Assembly (NCBI GenBank): GCA_050948665.1
Contig: JBMNEH010000001.1
Coordinates: 1,550,001 to 1,614,000, forward strand
Reading direction: 5' to 3'
DNA from: JBMNEH01 sp050948665
Lineage (GTDB): Bacteria > Bacillota > Clostridia > Christensenellales > UMGS416
DNA: 64,000 bases
In this document: in pieces, positions 25,782 to 33,963 of the stretch
How the letters are laid out: every line of letters begins with the position of its first letter
Numbering within the stretch: position 1 is the first letter of the stretch
Program-made: the position numbers and the translations under genes
The notes under the pieces: generated by a model
Told to the model about the DNA's origin: nothing
Seen by the model: the letters and a program-made list of their open reading frames with translations, nothing else
Database searches by the model: none

Positions 25782-27464
25782 TTATACACCCGATGGCGTT
25801 TCGCTGCAACCTGCCATTAGTCTGTTAATTGCACTGACTAATGCAAACACAGAAGCAGTAACAATATCTGTGTGAGTGCCTGCGCCCCACAAAACCTTTT
25901 CTTCGCGATTTACAATACCTACGTAAGCCACTGCAACAGCGTCCGAACCGGAAGAGAGGGCATGTTCGGCATAGCCCTTGATAGTATACTCAATACCCAA
26001 ATGCGCCATAATCGTGTTACTGACTGCATCAAGCCGGCCGTTCCCGGATCCCATCCATTCAAAGGATTCCTCCCCATATGTACCGGAAATTAATGCATGA
26101 ATATCTTCTCTCTGTGAAAAATGATGTTCTTTAATATAAAGTGGTTTTCGAATATCTAAATACGCATCCCGGAAAAGTTCAAACATTTCCGTCGGCTGTA
26201 TTTCCCGCCGATCTCGATCGGAAATCAACTTTATAAGGCTGCCAAAGTCATTCCGCATCTCCGGCGGCAATGTGAAACCAAATTTCCGTTCCATAATGTA
26301 ACCCACACCTGCTTTGCCGGACTGGCTGTTTATGCGGATCACACTGCTTTCGTATTCCCTTCCTATGTCCGCCGGATCAATCGGAAGGTAGGGCACATTC
26401 CACGGCACGTCCGGGTTCAACTGTCTTTCCTTCATCGCCTTGGCGATAGCATCCTGATGGCTGCCGGAGAATGCGGTAAAAACCAAATCCCCTGCATAAG
26501 GAAGTCTCTCCGGTATCCTTATTCCGGTCAACCGTTCTGCCTTTGCAATAACATCCGGCAGATGAGAAAAGTCCAAGCCGGGATCGACACCATGCACATA
26601 CAGATTTAGCGCCAATGTCACAATATCCACGTTACCAGTACGCTCTCCATTGCCGAACAATGTGCCCTCTACCCGTTGCGCGCCTGCCAATAGCGCCATT
26701 TCCGTCATAGCTACCGCAGTGCCCCGATCATTGTGAGGATGAACAGATAATATAATCCCTTCTCGTCTTTCCAAATGTGTAGACATATACTCTACCTGAC
26801 AGGCAAATACATGCGGTAACGAATGTGCTACGGTCACCGGCAAGTTCAAGATAACAGGTTTCTCAGGAGACGCAGACCATACCTCCATCACCGCATTACA
26901 AACCGATAATGCAAAATCCGGCTCAGTAGCGGTAAAAGCTTCTGGAGAGTATTCAAAACGGAAGCCTGGTTTTCCTTCCGCTAAGGCAGCAACCATCCGG
27001 GCACCATCTGTTGCCATACGACGAACTTCTTCTCGACTGTGATGCAGCACTAAATCTCTGTGAGCAGGAGATGTCGGACTACACAAATGAAATATTACGT
27101 TCTTTGCTCCCTCTACCGCCTCAAATGTACGCTGGATTATATGCTCCCTTGCTTGTGAAAAAACTTGTATCGCAACTCCATTAGGAATGTGCCCTTCCTC
27201 TATTAGCAACCGCACAAATGAAAACTCCGTATCCGATGCTGCCGGAAAACCAACTTCTATTTCTTGAAACCCAAGATTCAAAAGTAAATGAAAATAATCC
27301 AACTTTTCCTCAGTTGACATGGGTATCGGCAATGCCTGGTTTCCATCCCTCAAATCCACACTGCACCATATGGGCGGTTGATCCAAATATGGCTTTTTTA
27401 CCCACTGCACAGTCATTTCCGGAGGCAGAAAATCCACCCTACCGTACTTACCAGGATTTCTCAT
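25782..27464 (-). CDS. leuA: 2-isopropylmalate synthase (LeuA type 2)
   Basis: 560 residues. DRE-TIM metallolyase catalytic motif near the N-terminus (SVDLRDGNQALPIPMS), the HPHNDRGTAVA metal-binding strand, and a GNGERTGNVDIVTLALN loop. The C-terminal LeuA dimer regulatory domain is present (VSNTIMAHLGIEYTIKGYAEHALSSGSDA). Condenses acetyl-CoA with 2-ketoisovalerate, first step of leucine synthesis. Long-form LeuA of this kind is typical of Clostridia and actinobacteria. Upstream neighbour is an ABC exporter gene, 90 nt away. Confidence 0.95.
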   Translation of the reverse strand: MRNPGKYGRVDFLPPEMTVQWVKKPYLDQPPIWCSVDLRDGNQALPIPMSTEEKLDYFHLLLNLGFQEIEVGFPAASDTEFSFVRLLIEEGHIPNGVAIQVFSQAREHIIQRTFEAVEGAKNVIFHLCSPTSPAHRDLVLHHSREEVRRMATDGARMVAALAEGKPGFRFEYSPEAFTATEPDFALSVCNAVMEVWSASPEKPVILNLPVTVAHSLPHVFACQVEYMSTHLERREGIILSVHPHNDRGTAVAMTEMALLAGAQRVEGTLFGNGERTGNVDIVTLALNLYVHGVDPGLDFSHLPDVIAKAERLTGIRIPERLPYAGDLVFTAFSGSHQDAIAKAMKERQLNPDVPWNVPYLPIDPADIGREYESSVIRINSQSGKAGVGYIMERKFGFTLPPEMRNDFGSLIKLISDRDRREIQPTEMFELFRDAYLDIRKPLYIKEHHFSQREDIHALISGTYGEESFEWMGSGNGRLDAVSNTIMAHLGIEYTIKGYAEHALSSGSDAVAVAYVGIVNREEKVLWGAGTHTDIVTASVFALVSAINRLMAGCSETPSGV

Positions 27465-27555
27465 GCTGCCTCCTCAATCATTTGCTGAAGAATATCCTTC
27501 TCTCAGTCGTTTGTCTTATAAACAAACATTTAAGCTACCTGTATAAAGCTAATGG

Positions 27556-29178
27556 CTACCAGCGTTCTGCAGCTGCTTTAGCAGTTCGGCACATCAGGTT
27601 TGTCAACAACAGCCCCTCAATCACGGATAACAAGAAAATCGCTCCAATTTGAAGCCAAGGATTGTAGGAAAGTATCACAGCTGTTGCGATCTGCGGCAAA
27701 AACAACACAGGTACCAGCCCCATGCCGATAAGGGAATTTGTATTTTGTTTAATTGCCTCCGCTTCGCTGTTCCATTGGAAACGGGGCCGACGCATATCAA
27801 TCAAGAGCCCCAGTACATTCGCCGGCCAGGCAGAACAAAATGCTAAAAACAAAGCCGACAGTACAATCGAAAACGACACCTTATTGAGTGCGAGAACCAG
27901 CATACCGACTATCACCGCACCTATCCAGCAAACAGAAAGGCTCATCCACAACTTTCCCCGAAGCAAAGTGCGCATATCAAGTGGCAGACTCTTAATAAAC
28001 AGCCGCATCTTCCCCTCCCGGGAGACGGCTGTCGTGGCCACTGGATTCACCCAACACGACATCAGCATTACCCCTGCAAGGGGCGCCGTCAATGACAAGC
28101 CCGAAGTGCCTGCATCGGAAATTTTTTCAAGCAAATCTCCCCCATCATACGCTACGAACGGAAGCATCGTAAATACAGGAGCAAGCAGTGCGCCTGATAA
28201 GCCATTCATTGCATAGGTCGGACTTCTCAGCAACAAACGCCATTCCTTAAGGTATACCGCTTTTAACGCTGACGTTTCTTTATTACGAATCTTCGCTATC
28301 TTTCCCCTTTTTCCAGTTTCTGTAGCAGAGAGCATTCCCTGAAGAAAAATCTTTCGACTGAGTATCACCGTTATACACAGAGCGGTCGCTGATGACAAGC
28401 CTATTACACCCCACGCAAGAGCAGCATCCTTTGCTTCGCCTGTTAGCGCGGTGGTCATCCATCCTGACGGAGGCCATATTTTATACAGCAACTTTGATTT
28501 TTCCTGTATCAGCACTGCGGCCTGAGTCATAACATCGCCTGTATCTCCATTTCGTATAACAAAGAACTGGAATAAAAGCACCCCTCCAATCAACACCAGG
28601 GAAAACAGTATCTGGAAAAGCTCTTTTCTCTTAAGAAAACCGGAAACATATGTAAACCCTATGCAAATGATACAAGCTAAGGTCAAAGGAAGCACAGGCG
28701 CCAACAGCAAAAGCAGTAGCGCTCCCGGCCAATACAATAGTGTTACCCCTTGTCCCACACCATACAATATTACAGAGGGCAGTATAAGGCAGGTAGTCAA
28801 GCCCAACTCATCCAGATATACCCGCACCAACTTCGACAGGAAAACCACATCTCCCGACACTGGCAATGAAACAAGCAATAAGGAATCTCGACAGTTGTAT
28901 AGTCTTCCTGTTACGTAAAACAAACCCATTAGAAAAGTCATCATACCTGCTGTTAGCATCGAAAACCTGAGCCCAATTACAGGTTCACCAATAGTTACAC
29001 CAGCTTGATACAGCCCGTATGCCATAAATATATACACTCCTAGCAGATACAGAACAGAAATTGCCACAATTAGTGTTCTTCCCCATGCTTTTTGCGTTTT
29101 TCCGTTTGGTTCCGGGCTCCATTGCGCCCTAAAAGCGTCAATTACCTGAACTCGCATCAACAGCCAAAGAATATTCAT
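27556..29178 (-). CDS. ABC-2-type transporter membrane protein
   Basis: 540 residues with about twelve hydrophobic segments, for example MFLMGLFYVTGRLY, LLLVSLPVSGDVVFLSKLV and GVVLLFQFFVIR. The SLPVSGDVVFLSKLVRVYLDEL part resembles the coupling region of large ABC-2 exporter permeases. Its start overlaps the stop of the ATPase gene by 4 nt (29175-29178), so the two make one exporter. Substrate not recognisable. Confidence 0.85.
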   Translation of the reverse strand: MNILWLLMRVQVIDAFRAQWSPEPNGKTQKAWGRTLIVAISVLYLLGVYIFMAYGLYQAGVTIGEPVIGLRFSMLTAGMMTFLMGLFYVTGRLYNCRDSLLLVSLPVSGDVVFLSKLVRVYLDELGLTTCLILPSVILYGVGQGVTLLYWPGALLLLLLAPVLPLTLACIICIGFTYVSGFLKRKELFQILFSLVLIGGVLLFQFFVIRNGDTGDVMTQAAVLIQEKSKLLYKIWPPSGWMTTALTGEAKDAALAWGVIGLSSATALCITVILSRKIFLQGMLSATETGKRGKIAKIRNKETSALKAVYLKEWRLLLRSPTYAMNGLSGALLAPVFTMLPFVAYDGGDLLEKISDAGTSGLSLTAPLAGVMLMSCWVNPVATTAVSREGKMRLFIKSLPLDMRTLLRGKLWMSLSVCWIGAVIVGMLVLALNKVSFSIVLSALFLAFCSAWPANVLGLLIDMRRPRFQWNSEAEAIKQNTNSLIGMGLVPVLFLPQIATAVILSYNPWLQIGAIFLLSVIEGLLLTNLMCRTAKAAAERW

Positions 29179-29921
29179 TGAGTTGCCTCCGATTTCTCGG
29201 TAAGACCCATAAAAATCTCTTCCAAAGACGTTCCGGCACCATCCGTTTCCCGCTGACGCAGTTCTTCCATAGTACCAACAGCAACCAGCTTCCCGCCAAC
29301 GATTATCCCTAACCTGTCACAGAGCTTCTCCGCAACTTCCAACACGTGTGTGGAGAAAAACACTGTGTTCCCTGCATTGCAATGCACATGCATCTCTTGT
29401 TTCAGCGCTAAAGCAGACCGTGGATCCATTCCGGTCATCGGTTCGTCAAGCAACCAAACAGAGGGTTCGTGAATAAGCGCCGAGGTAATCAACAGCTTCT
29501 GTCTCATACCGCGAGAATAAGAGGATATCCGCTGCCCGGATACCTGCGCAAGCTCAAACACCTCTAAATACTTTTCAATATTCCGCCTTTTTCGATCATT
29601 CGGGGTGTGATACACAGAAGCAATAAATTCCAAATACTCCATGCCGGTAAGCCGTTCGTAAATATGCGCTTCATCAGGCACAAGACCGATATCCATTTTA
29701 GCCGCAAGCGCATCCCTTCGTATTGAATGCCCTTTGATAATAACGTCCCCTTCATCCGGAGTCAGGATTCCCGCCATCATACGGATGGTCGTGGTCTTAC
29801 CGGCACCATTAGGCCCAATAAACCCAAATATTTCCCCCGGTCTTATATGTAGGTGTAGATTATCAACCGCCTTGACGGTATTCTTTCCGTAACACTTTGA
29901 TAAGGAATCTATACGAATCAC
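29175..29921 (-). CDS. ABC-2-type transporter ATP-binding protein
   Basis: 248 residues from a GTG at 29921, chosen because GGAGG lies 7 nt before it; a frame 12 codons longer has no site. Walker A GPNGAGKTTT, ISSYSRGMRQKLLITSALI (signature-like SYSRGMRQ), Walker B VWLLDEPMTGMDPRS and H-switch STHVLEVAEKLCDR are present. Signature deviates from LSGGQ as usual in this subfamily. Drives the large permease encoded immediately downstream. Confidence 0.93.
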   Translation of the reverse strand: MIRIDSLSKCYGKNTVKAVDNLHLHIRPGEIFGFIGPNGAGKTTTIRMMAGILTPDEGDVIIKGHSIRRDALAAKMDIGLVPDEAHIYERLTGMEYLEFIASVYHTPNDRKRRNIEKYLEVFELAQVSGQRISSYSRGMRQKLLITSALIHEPSVWLLDEPMTGMDPRSALALKQEMHVHCNAGNTVFFSTHVLEVAEKLCDRLGIIVGGKLVAVGTMEELRQRETDGAGTSLEEIFMGLTEKSEATQ

Positions 29922-29970
29922 TGAATGATCCTCCGCTTGGATTATATCACCTCTCACTACCCATGTAAAA

Positions 29971-30003
29971 TAAAACGTTCTCTGCCTTTGGCAAAGAACG
30001 TTG
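29971..30003 (-). terminator. Terminator of the Gfo/Idh gene
   Basis: Imperfect stem AACGTTCTCTGCC / GGCAAAGAACGTT with a 3-nt loop. On the minus strand it is followed by TTATTTTA. Sits just after the stop codon of the oxidoreductase gene. Confidence 0.75.
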
Positions 30004-30013
30004 AATATATACT

Positions 30014-31093
30014 TTAAAAATCGGTTTCAACCTCGTGTCCGCAGGCAGCAGAACGAATGATGCCGTCAATAATCGCCTGGTTATATATAATCTGGCTGGT
30101 AGGAATCGGCGCCGGACCGCCAGTTTTCACAGCATCCACAAATGCCCGCACTTTTGCTTGGAACAGATCTCCTTTCTCATTCTTCTCTATCGGAATAGGG
30201 GTTGCCGTAGGCTCATTGAACATATCATGATACATTGTAATCTCCCCCACAGCGCCATCCCATGCACCGCCCCAAAGTTCATAATGAGGCTGCCGCACCT
30301 TTAAGCCTGCATCCTTTCCCAAGAAAAGAAAATCTCCAGTAGTATCCATGTGCATTGCCCATGACATCCGAAAATCCAACGTAATATTCCCCTCAAGACG
30401 AATGAAGGCGGCAGAAAAGTCATCCACTGAAAAGCGTTCCGCTTCTTTGTAATACTTTGGGTTTTTGCCGAAATAATCATAAGCAACCGCGGAAACCGTC
30501 AGAGGTTTGGGATAACCAATGGAGTTTAGCGCAAAATCCAAAGCATAACAGCCAATATCAGCCAACGCGCCCACACCGGCTTTTTCCTTGTCAATAAACG
30601 TCCTTCCCGGTATACCACGCCGTCGCCCGCCTCCGGTTTGTACATAATACACATCTCCAAGTGCCCCCGAAGCGATAATCTCTTTCACCTTCTGGAAATT
30701 GCTGCCATAACGAGGCTGGAAGCCAACAGATACAATTTTACCGCTTGCCTTCTCAGCTTCTGTGATCTCCCTCGCCTGCGACATGGTAACAGACATAGGT
30801 TTTTCAAGCAGCACATGCTTACCAGATAACAACGCGGGTACTGCACACAAAGCATGTGCAGAATTGTAAGTACAAACAGAAACCGCGTCAATGTCATCCC
30901 GTTCCACTAATGCTTCGCAGCTTTCATACGCTATGGCATCTTTCAGATTGAATTCATCCAGAAAATCACGCGCCTTCCCCGGGATAATATCCGCACCTGC
31001 TACAATCTCCACATCAGGAAAAGCCAAGTAAGCGCGCGCATGGTTGTGTGCAATGCTGCCGGTACCGATGATACCAATTCTCAATTTATCCAT
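30014..31093 (-). CDS. Gfo/Idh/MocA-family oxidoreductase
   Basis: 359 residues. GIIGTGSIAHNHARAY (dinucleotide loop), KHVLLEKPMSVTMSQA (complete EKP motif) and ADIGCYALDFALNSIGYPK are all canonical. NAD(P)-dependent sugar or inositol dehydrogenase. Last gene of a three-gene operon with a GPH-type transporter and a PIG-L-type deacetylase, which suggests a route for an acetylated amino-sugar or cyclitol; the exact ligand is inference. Confidence 0.92.
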   Translation of the reverse strand: MDKLRIGIIGTGSIAHNHARAYLAFPDVEIVAGADIIPGKARDFLDEFNLKDAIAYESCEALVERDDIDAVSVCTYNSAHALCAVPALLSGKHVLLEKPMSVTMSQAREITEAEKASGKIVSVGFQPRYGSNFQKVKEIIASGALGDVYYVQTGGGRRRGIPGRTFIDKEKAGVGALADIGCYALDFALNSIGYPKPLTVSAVAYDYFGKNPKYYKEAERFSVDDFSAAFIRLEGNITLDFRMSWAMHMDTTGDFLFLGKDAGLKVRQPHYELWGGAWDGAVGEITMYHDMFNEPTATPIPIEKNEKGDLFQAKVRAFVDAVKTGGPAPIPTSQIIYNQAIIDGIIRSAACGHEVETDF

Positions 31094-31146
31094 TTCTATG
31101 GTCCTCCGATTTCAGTATATTTATTATAAACCATAAACTCTAACAA

Positions 31147-31896
31147 CTAAATCAGCTGCGCATCCGTAAAACAGTGTATATGCAGCGGTGAAAGCATCTT
31201 CAATCCCTGTCCCAAAGCAAAACCTTTACCTTGAGCCAACTCCCGCCCCTTCTTAAAAAACCACCACCGATACAGCGTCAATGTCTGCGCATTCATCTGG
31301 CTTTCATGGCAAGCCATCGCCTGAAATTGTAAATCAAAAGTCTCTGTTACATCCACTATCGTGTTCGGGGCGACGGTAAAGTAATACCCAATCATCTTTG
31401 GCTCCCAAGCTATAACCTGCTCTCCCCGAGGGAAGTTGGTAGCGCCTGCCGCCATAAAGGCCGCCGTTGCCGCGAGTCCCGTAAGCCTGTGATCTGTATG
31501 TCCCTCATATGGCAGCCAAGGATCAGGCACCAATACCCCATCCGGTCGCAGTTCTCGAATATATGGTAAAATTTTACACGTCAGCTCCTGTTCGGAAAGA
31601 GACATTCTGTCCGGCAATCCACAGGAGCGGTAATTTTCTACACCCAGAAGTGACCCTGACGCCAGAACCTCTTTTGCACGTATTTGCATCAGTTCTTCCG
31701 GCAGTATAGTTCGGCTTCCCAAATCACCGGTTGTGACGGTAAGATAATCAACCTGTATGCCGGCTTGTGTTAAACGTGCAATGATTCCGCCTATCCCCAC
31801 CTCATTATCATCCGGATGAGGCTGAATGGCCAACACTCGTTTACAAGTAAACAAATCCGGTGGGCTTAGCATTACCCGAATCAAATCCTCATTCAC
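31147..31896 (-). CDS. PIG-L-family N-acetyl-sugar deacetylase
   Basis: 249 residues. The zinc signature AIQPHPDDNEVGIGG and the second motif PYEGHTDHRLTG (HxxH-like His) identify the PIG-L/LmbE superfamily, which removes acetyl groups from GlcNAc-type substrates. Starts 8 nt inside the transporter gene, so translation is coupled. The role is probably deacetylation of the imported glycoside. Confidence 0.9.
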   Translation of the reverse strand: MNEDLIRVMLSPPDLFTCKRVLAIQPHPDDNEVGIGGIIARLTQAGIQVDYLTVTTGDLGSRTILPEELMQIRAKEVLASGSLLGVENYRSCGLPDRMSLSEQELTCKILPYIRELRPDGVLVPDPWLPYEGHTDHRLTGLAATAAFMAAGATNFPRGEQVIAWEPKMIGYYFTVAPNTIVDVTETFDLQFQAMACHESQMNAQTLTLYRWWFFKKGRELAQGKGFALGQGLKMLSPLHIHCFTDAQLI

Positions 31897-33199
31897 ATGT
31901 CACCTCCTTAGAACAAACCTGAGTATCCTTTATCTTTACCATGAAAGTGCAAGCCACCGCAAGCGCCATTAGCGCCAACGGAAAGGTTGAGAACATCATT
32001 CGGCAGGCAATCTCAGGAGTGTGGCCCGGGTTCGCACTACTTTCAAAACCAAACCACATTACGACCAACATGAATACCAAGCTCTTCATTAAGCTGGATA
32101 AGCGAATAACGAAATTGATAGTTGAATGGTAAATACCTTCTCGCCGCAAGCCAAAGCGAGAAGCATCATCATCGATAATGCGTGCATTGACTATATCCAG
32201 CGTAGCAATTATTCCGGCAAGGCCTACCCCAATGGAAATTCCAAAGAGGATCGTTGACCATAACTGTGTCACAAATAACATCGGTATAAAGGAAGCCCCC
32301 ATCCATACCATAGCCAGCCGCCAGGTTTTCACTGCGCCAATTTTTCTGGCTATGGCAGACCATCCGAAAACAGCGGGTATTGCAGCAATAAACACCGGTC
32401 CCGTAATAAATGCGGCAGAACTGTCAGGGAGTTGCAATGTATACTTCACAAAAAAGGGGATTGCCGCCATCATAATGCCATTTGTGGCTTGATAAAAGAA
32501 GTTGGCAAAACTGACTGTCCAAAAGTTACGGTTGCTCATTACTGCTTTAATCGACTCAACGAATCCCGGCTGACGGGTTTCCTGAATTGCTGGATCTTCA
32601 TAGCTCCCCAACACCGAGAAAACAAGTAAACCCATTCCTAATAACGCCAGTCCGCCTCCGAGCAATGAATACCCAAGGGCACCTGCAAGAATGGGTACAA
32701 GTACTGTGCTCAACACCATTGCCGCAACCTGCAGCGCCTGCCTTATACTGTTAGCTATAGTGCGGTTGTGCGTATCACGGAACAACTCAGGAAACAAGGA
32801 ATGATAGTTAACCGTTGTTATTGTGCTCATGGTTTCTGTCATCATTAAAAATGCAGTATAATACAGCGCCATTCCGCCACCCGGCGACATACCCGATGGC
32901 GGTGTAAAAAATAGTGTCATAGCGATAAAGTACAAGGGCGCACCAATCAGTATCCACGGTTTCCTGCGTCCGAACCGCGTACGGGTTCTGTCGGAGAGGA
33001 ATCCCACAAGAGGATCATTCACCGCATCCCAAATGGTGTAAAACACGGTTCCGAGGGCAATCAAGGAAAGGGAAAGGCTTAGTTTTTCTGTGTAATAATA
33101 AGTACCATATGACGAAAACATATAGCCGGGTATCGTGAGTCCCAGCATCCCCAAGCCAAATCTCCAAGGAGAAGTCCGCCGGGCCTGTCTTCCTTCCAT
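31889..33199 (-). CDS. GPH-type (MFS) sugar:cation symporter
   Basis: 436 residues from the ATG at 33199 (GGAGGTTTCG upstream; an in-frame extension to 33292 has no good site). About twelve membrane segments. The loop WDAVNDPLVGFLSDRTRTRFGRRKPWILIG matches the glycoside-pentoside-hexuronide family. Imports a glycoside with a cation. First gene of the operon with the deacetylase and the Gfo/Idh oxidoreductase. Confidence 0.9.
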   Translation of the reverse strand: MEGRQARRTSPWRFGLGMLGLTIPGYMFSSYGTYYYTEKLSLSLSLIALGTVFYTIWDAVNDPLVGFLSDRTRTRFGRRKPWILIGAPLYFIAMTLFFTPPSGMSPGGGMALYYTAFLMMTETMSTITTVNYHSLFPELFRDTHNRTIANSIRQALQVAAMVLSTVLVPILAGALGYSLLGGGLALLGMGLLVFSVLGSYEDPAIQETRQPGFVESIKAVMSNRNFWTVSFANFFYQATNGIMMAAIPFFVKYTLQLPDSSAAFITGPVFIAAIPAVFGWSAIARKIGAVKTWRLAMVWMGASFIPMLFVTQLWSTILFGISIGVGLAGIIATLDIVNARIIDDDASRFGLRREGIYHSTINFVIRLSSLMKSLVFMLVVMWFGFESSANPGHTPEIACRMMFSTFPLALMALAVACTFMVKIKDTQVCSKEVTCE

Positions 33200-33349
33200 C
33201 GAAACCTCCGAAACCTGTTTGTAGAATAGTATCATGCGAAACACAAGATTGCAACCAAAGAATGGTATCTTTTCAAACACGTCATTGCACAAAATGGATA
33301 GTGTTTGCTCTTCACTCGTGATTCCAGCTTCTCTTTCATAAACATGCTG

Positions 33350-33377
33350 TTGAAAAAAAACACCAATCTGTTATAAT
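33350..33377 (+). promoter_or_regulatory. Promoter driving the tRNA-Ser region
   Basis: TTGAAA (33350-33355), 16-nt spacer, TATAAT (33372-33377). No protein gene begins on this strand before the ICE, so it most likely transcribes the tRNA-Ser and the partial copies in front of it. Confidence 0.65.
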
Positions 33378-33417
33378 AGAAAAGTGCTTTCTCCCTTTGT
33401 CAGGGATTTCGTTTGCA

Positions 33418-33645
33418 GGAGGAGTATTAAAACATAGCTTTGCCCCTGATTTTCTTCATGGGTTTCAGGTTTCAGGAGTGTTATAGTTTAGTATGAAGAC
33501 CTGTCGAAGTGAACAGAAGAGAGCGCTCGTAGTCGCGTGATGTTTCATAAAAACTTAAATTAGTATACGGAGGAGTATCGAAGTGGTCATAACGGGGCGC
33601 ACTCGAAATCATGTGATATTGCATAAAAACTGAATAATTATACAC
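33418..33645 (+). repeat. Tandem partial copies of the tRNA-Ser 5' half
   Basis: A segment from 33569 to 33609 is identical to the first 41 nt of the tRNA (GGAGGAGTATCGAAGTGGTC onward to ACTCGAAAT) and then continues with a different sequence, CATGTGATATTGCATAAAAA and on. A more diverged copy precedes it (33490-33568) with a similar tail TTTCATAAAAACTTAAAT. A third trace, GGAGGAGTAT, is at 33418-33427. The period is about 77 bp. The copies lack the 3' half and cannot fold as tRNAs. Confidence 0.8.
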
Positions 33646-33734
33646 GGAGGAGTATCGAAGTGGTCATAACGGGGCGCACTCGAAATGCGTTAGTCCTTAC
33701 GGGCTCGTGGGTTCGAATCCCACCTCCTCCGCCA
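33646..33734 (+). tRNA. tRNA-Ser (anticodon CGA)
   Basis: 89 nt including encoded CCA. Acceptor stem GGAGGAG / CTCCTCC with G discriminator, D arm GAAGTGGTCATAACGGGGC, anticodon stem CGCA / TGCG with loop CTCGAAA (anticodon CGA), a long variable arm around TTAGTCCTTACGGGCTCG, and TTCGAAT in the T loop. The variable arm and identity fit tRNA-Ser. It is the presumed integration site of the ICE that follows. Confidence 0.93.
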
Positions 33735-33743
33735 CAGAAAACC

Positions 33744-33776
33744 GCCTGCAGTCAACGATTGCAGGCTTTTTCTTTT
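33744..33776 (+). terminator. Terminator after tRNA-Ser
   Basis: Stem GCCTGCA / TGCAGGC (33744-33766, 9-nt loop) followed by TTTTTCTTTTT. It also terminates transcription coming leftward weakly. Lies inside the element side of the tRNA. Confidence 0.85.
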
Positions 33777-33784
33777 TGTTTTTA

Positions 33785-33909
33785 TGGTGCCCGATTTTGA
33801 CTTTTTTAGTAAAATGGTGCCCATGGTGCCCTGTTTTGTGGTGCCCGGATTATTTTTTGTTATACGCCATATCCAAAAATATCGCATAAATGGTGCCCTA
33901 ATGGTGCCC
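33785..33909. repeat. Six direct TGGTGCCC repeats between tRNA and integrase
   Basis: Copies start at 33785, 33815, 33824, 33839, 33891 and 33902, all in the same orientation, most preceded by A and followed by G or T. They occupy the space between the presumed attachment site and the 3' end of the integrase gene. Tn916-type integrases bind short direct repeats near the ends with an N-terminal arm domain, so these are candidate arm-type sites. Confidence 0.7.
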
Positions 33910-33963
33910 GGAACTCCTAAAAAGATATAAAAAGCAGAGTGGAGCTGTAAAAAGATATTGTCG

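Noticed and set aside
33611..33645. ARG-box-like sequence TGCATAAAAACTGAATAA in the tRNA-half tail
   Set aside because: It resembles an arginine-repressor site by chance; no arginine gene is near and it belongs to the tandem repeat.
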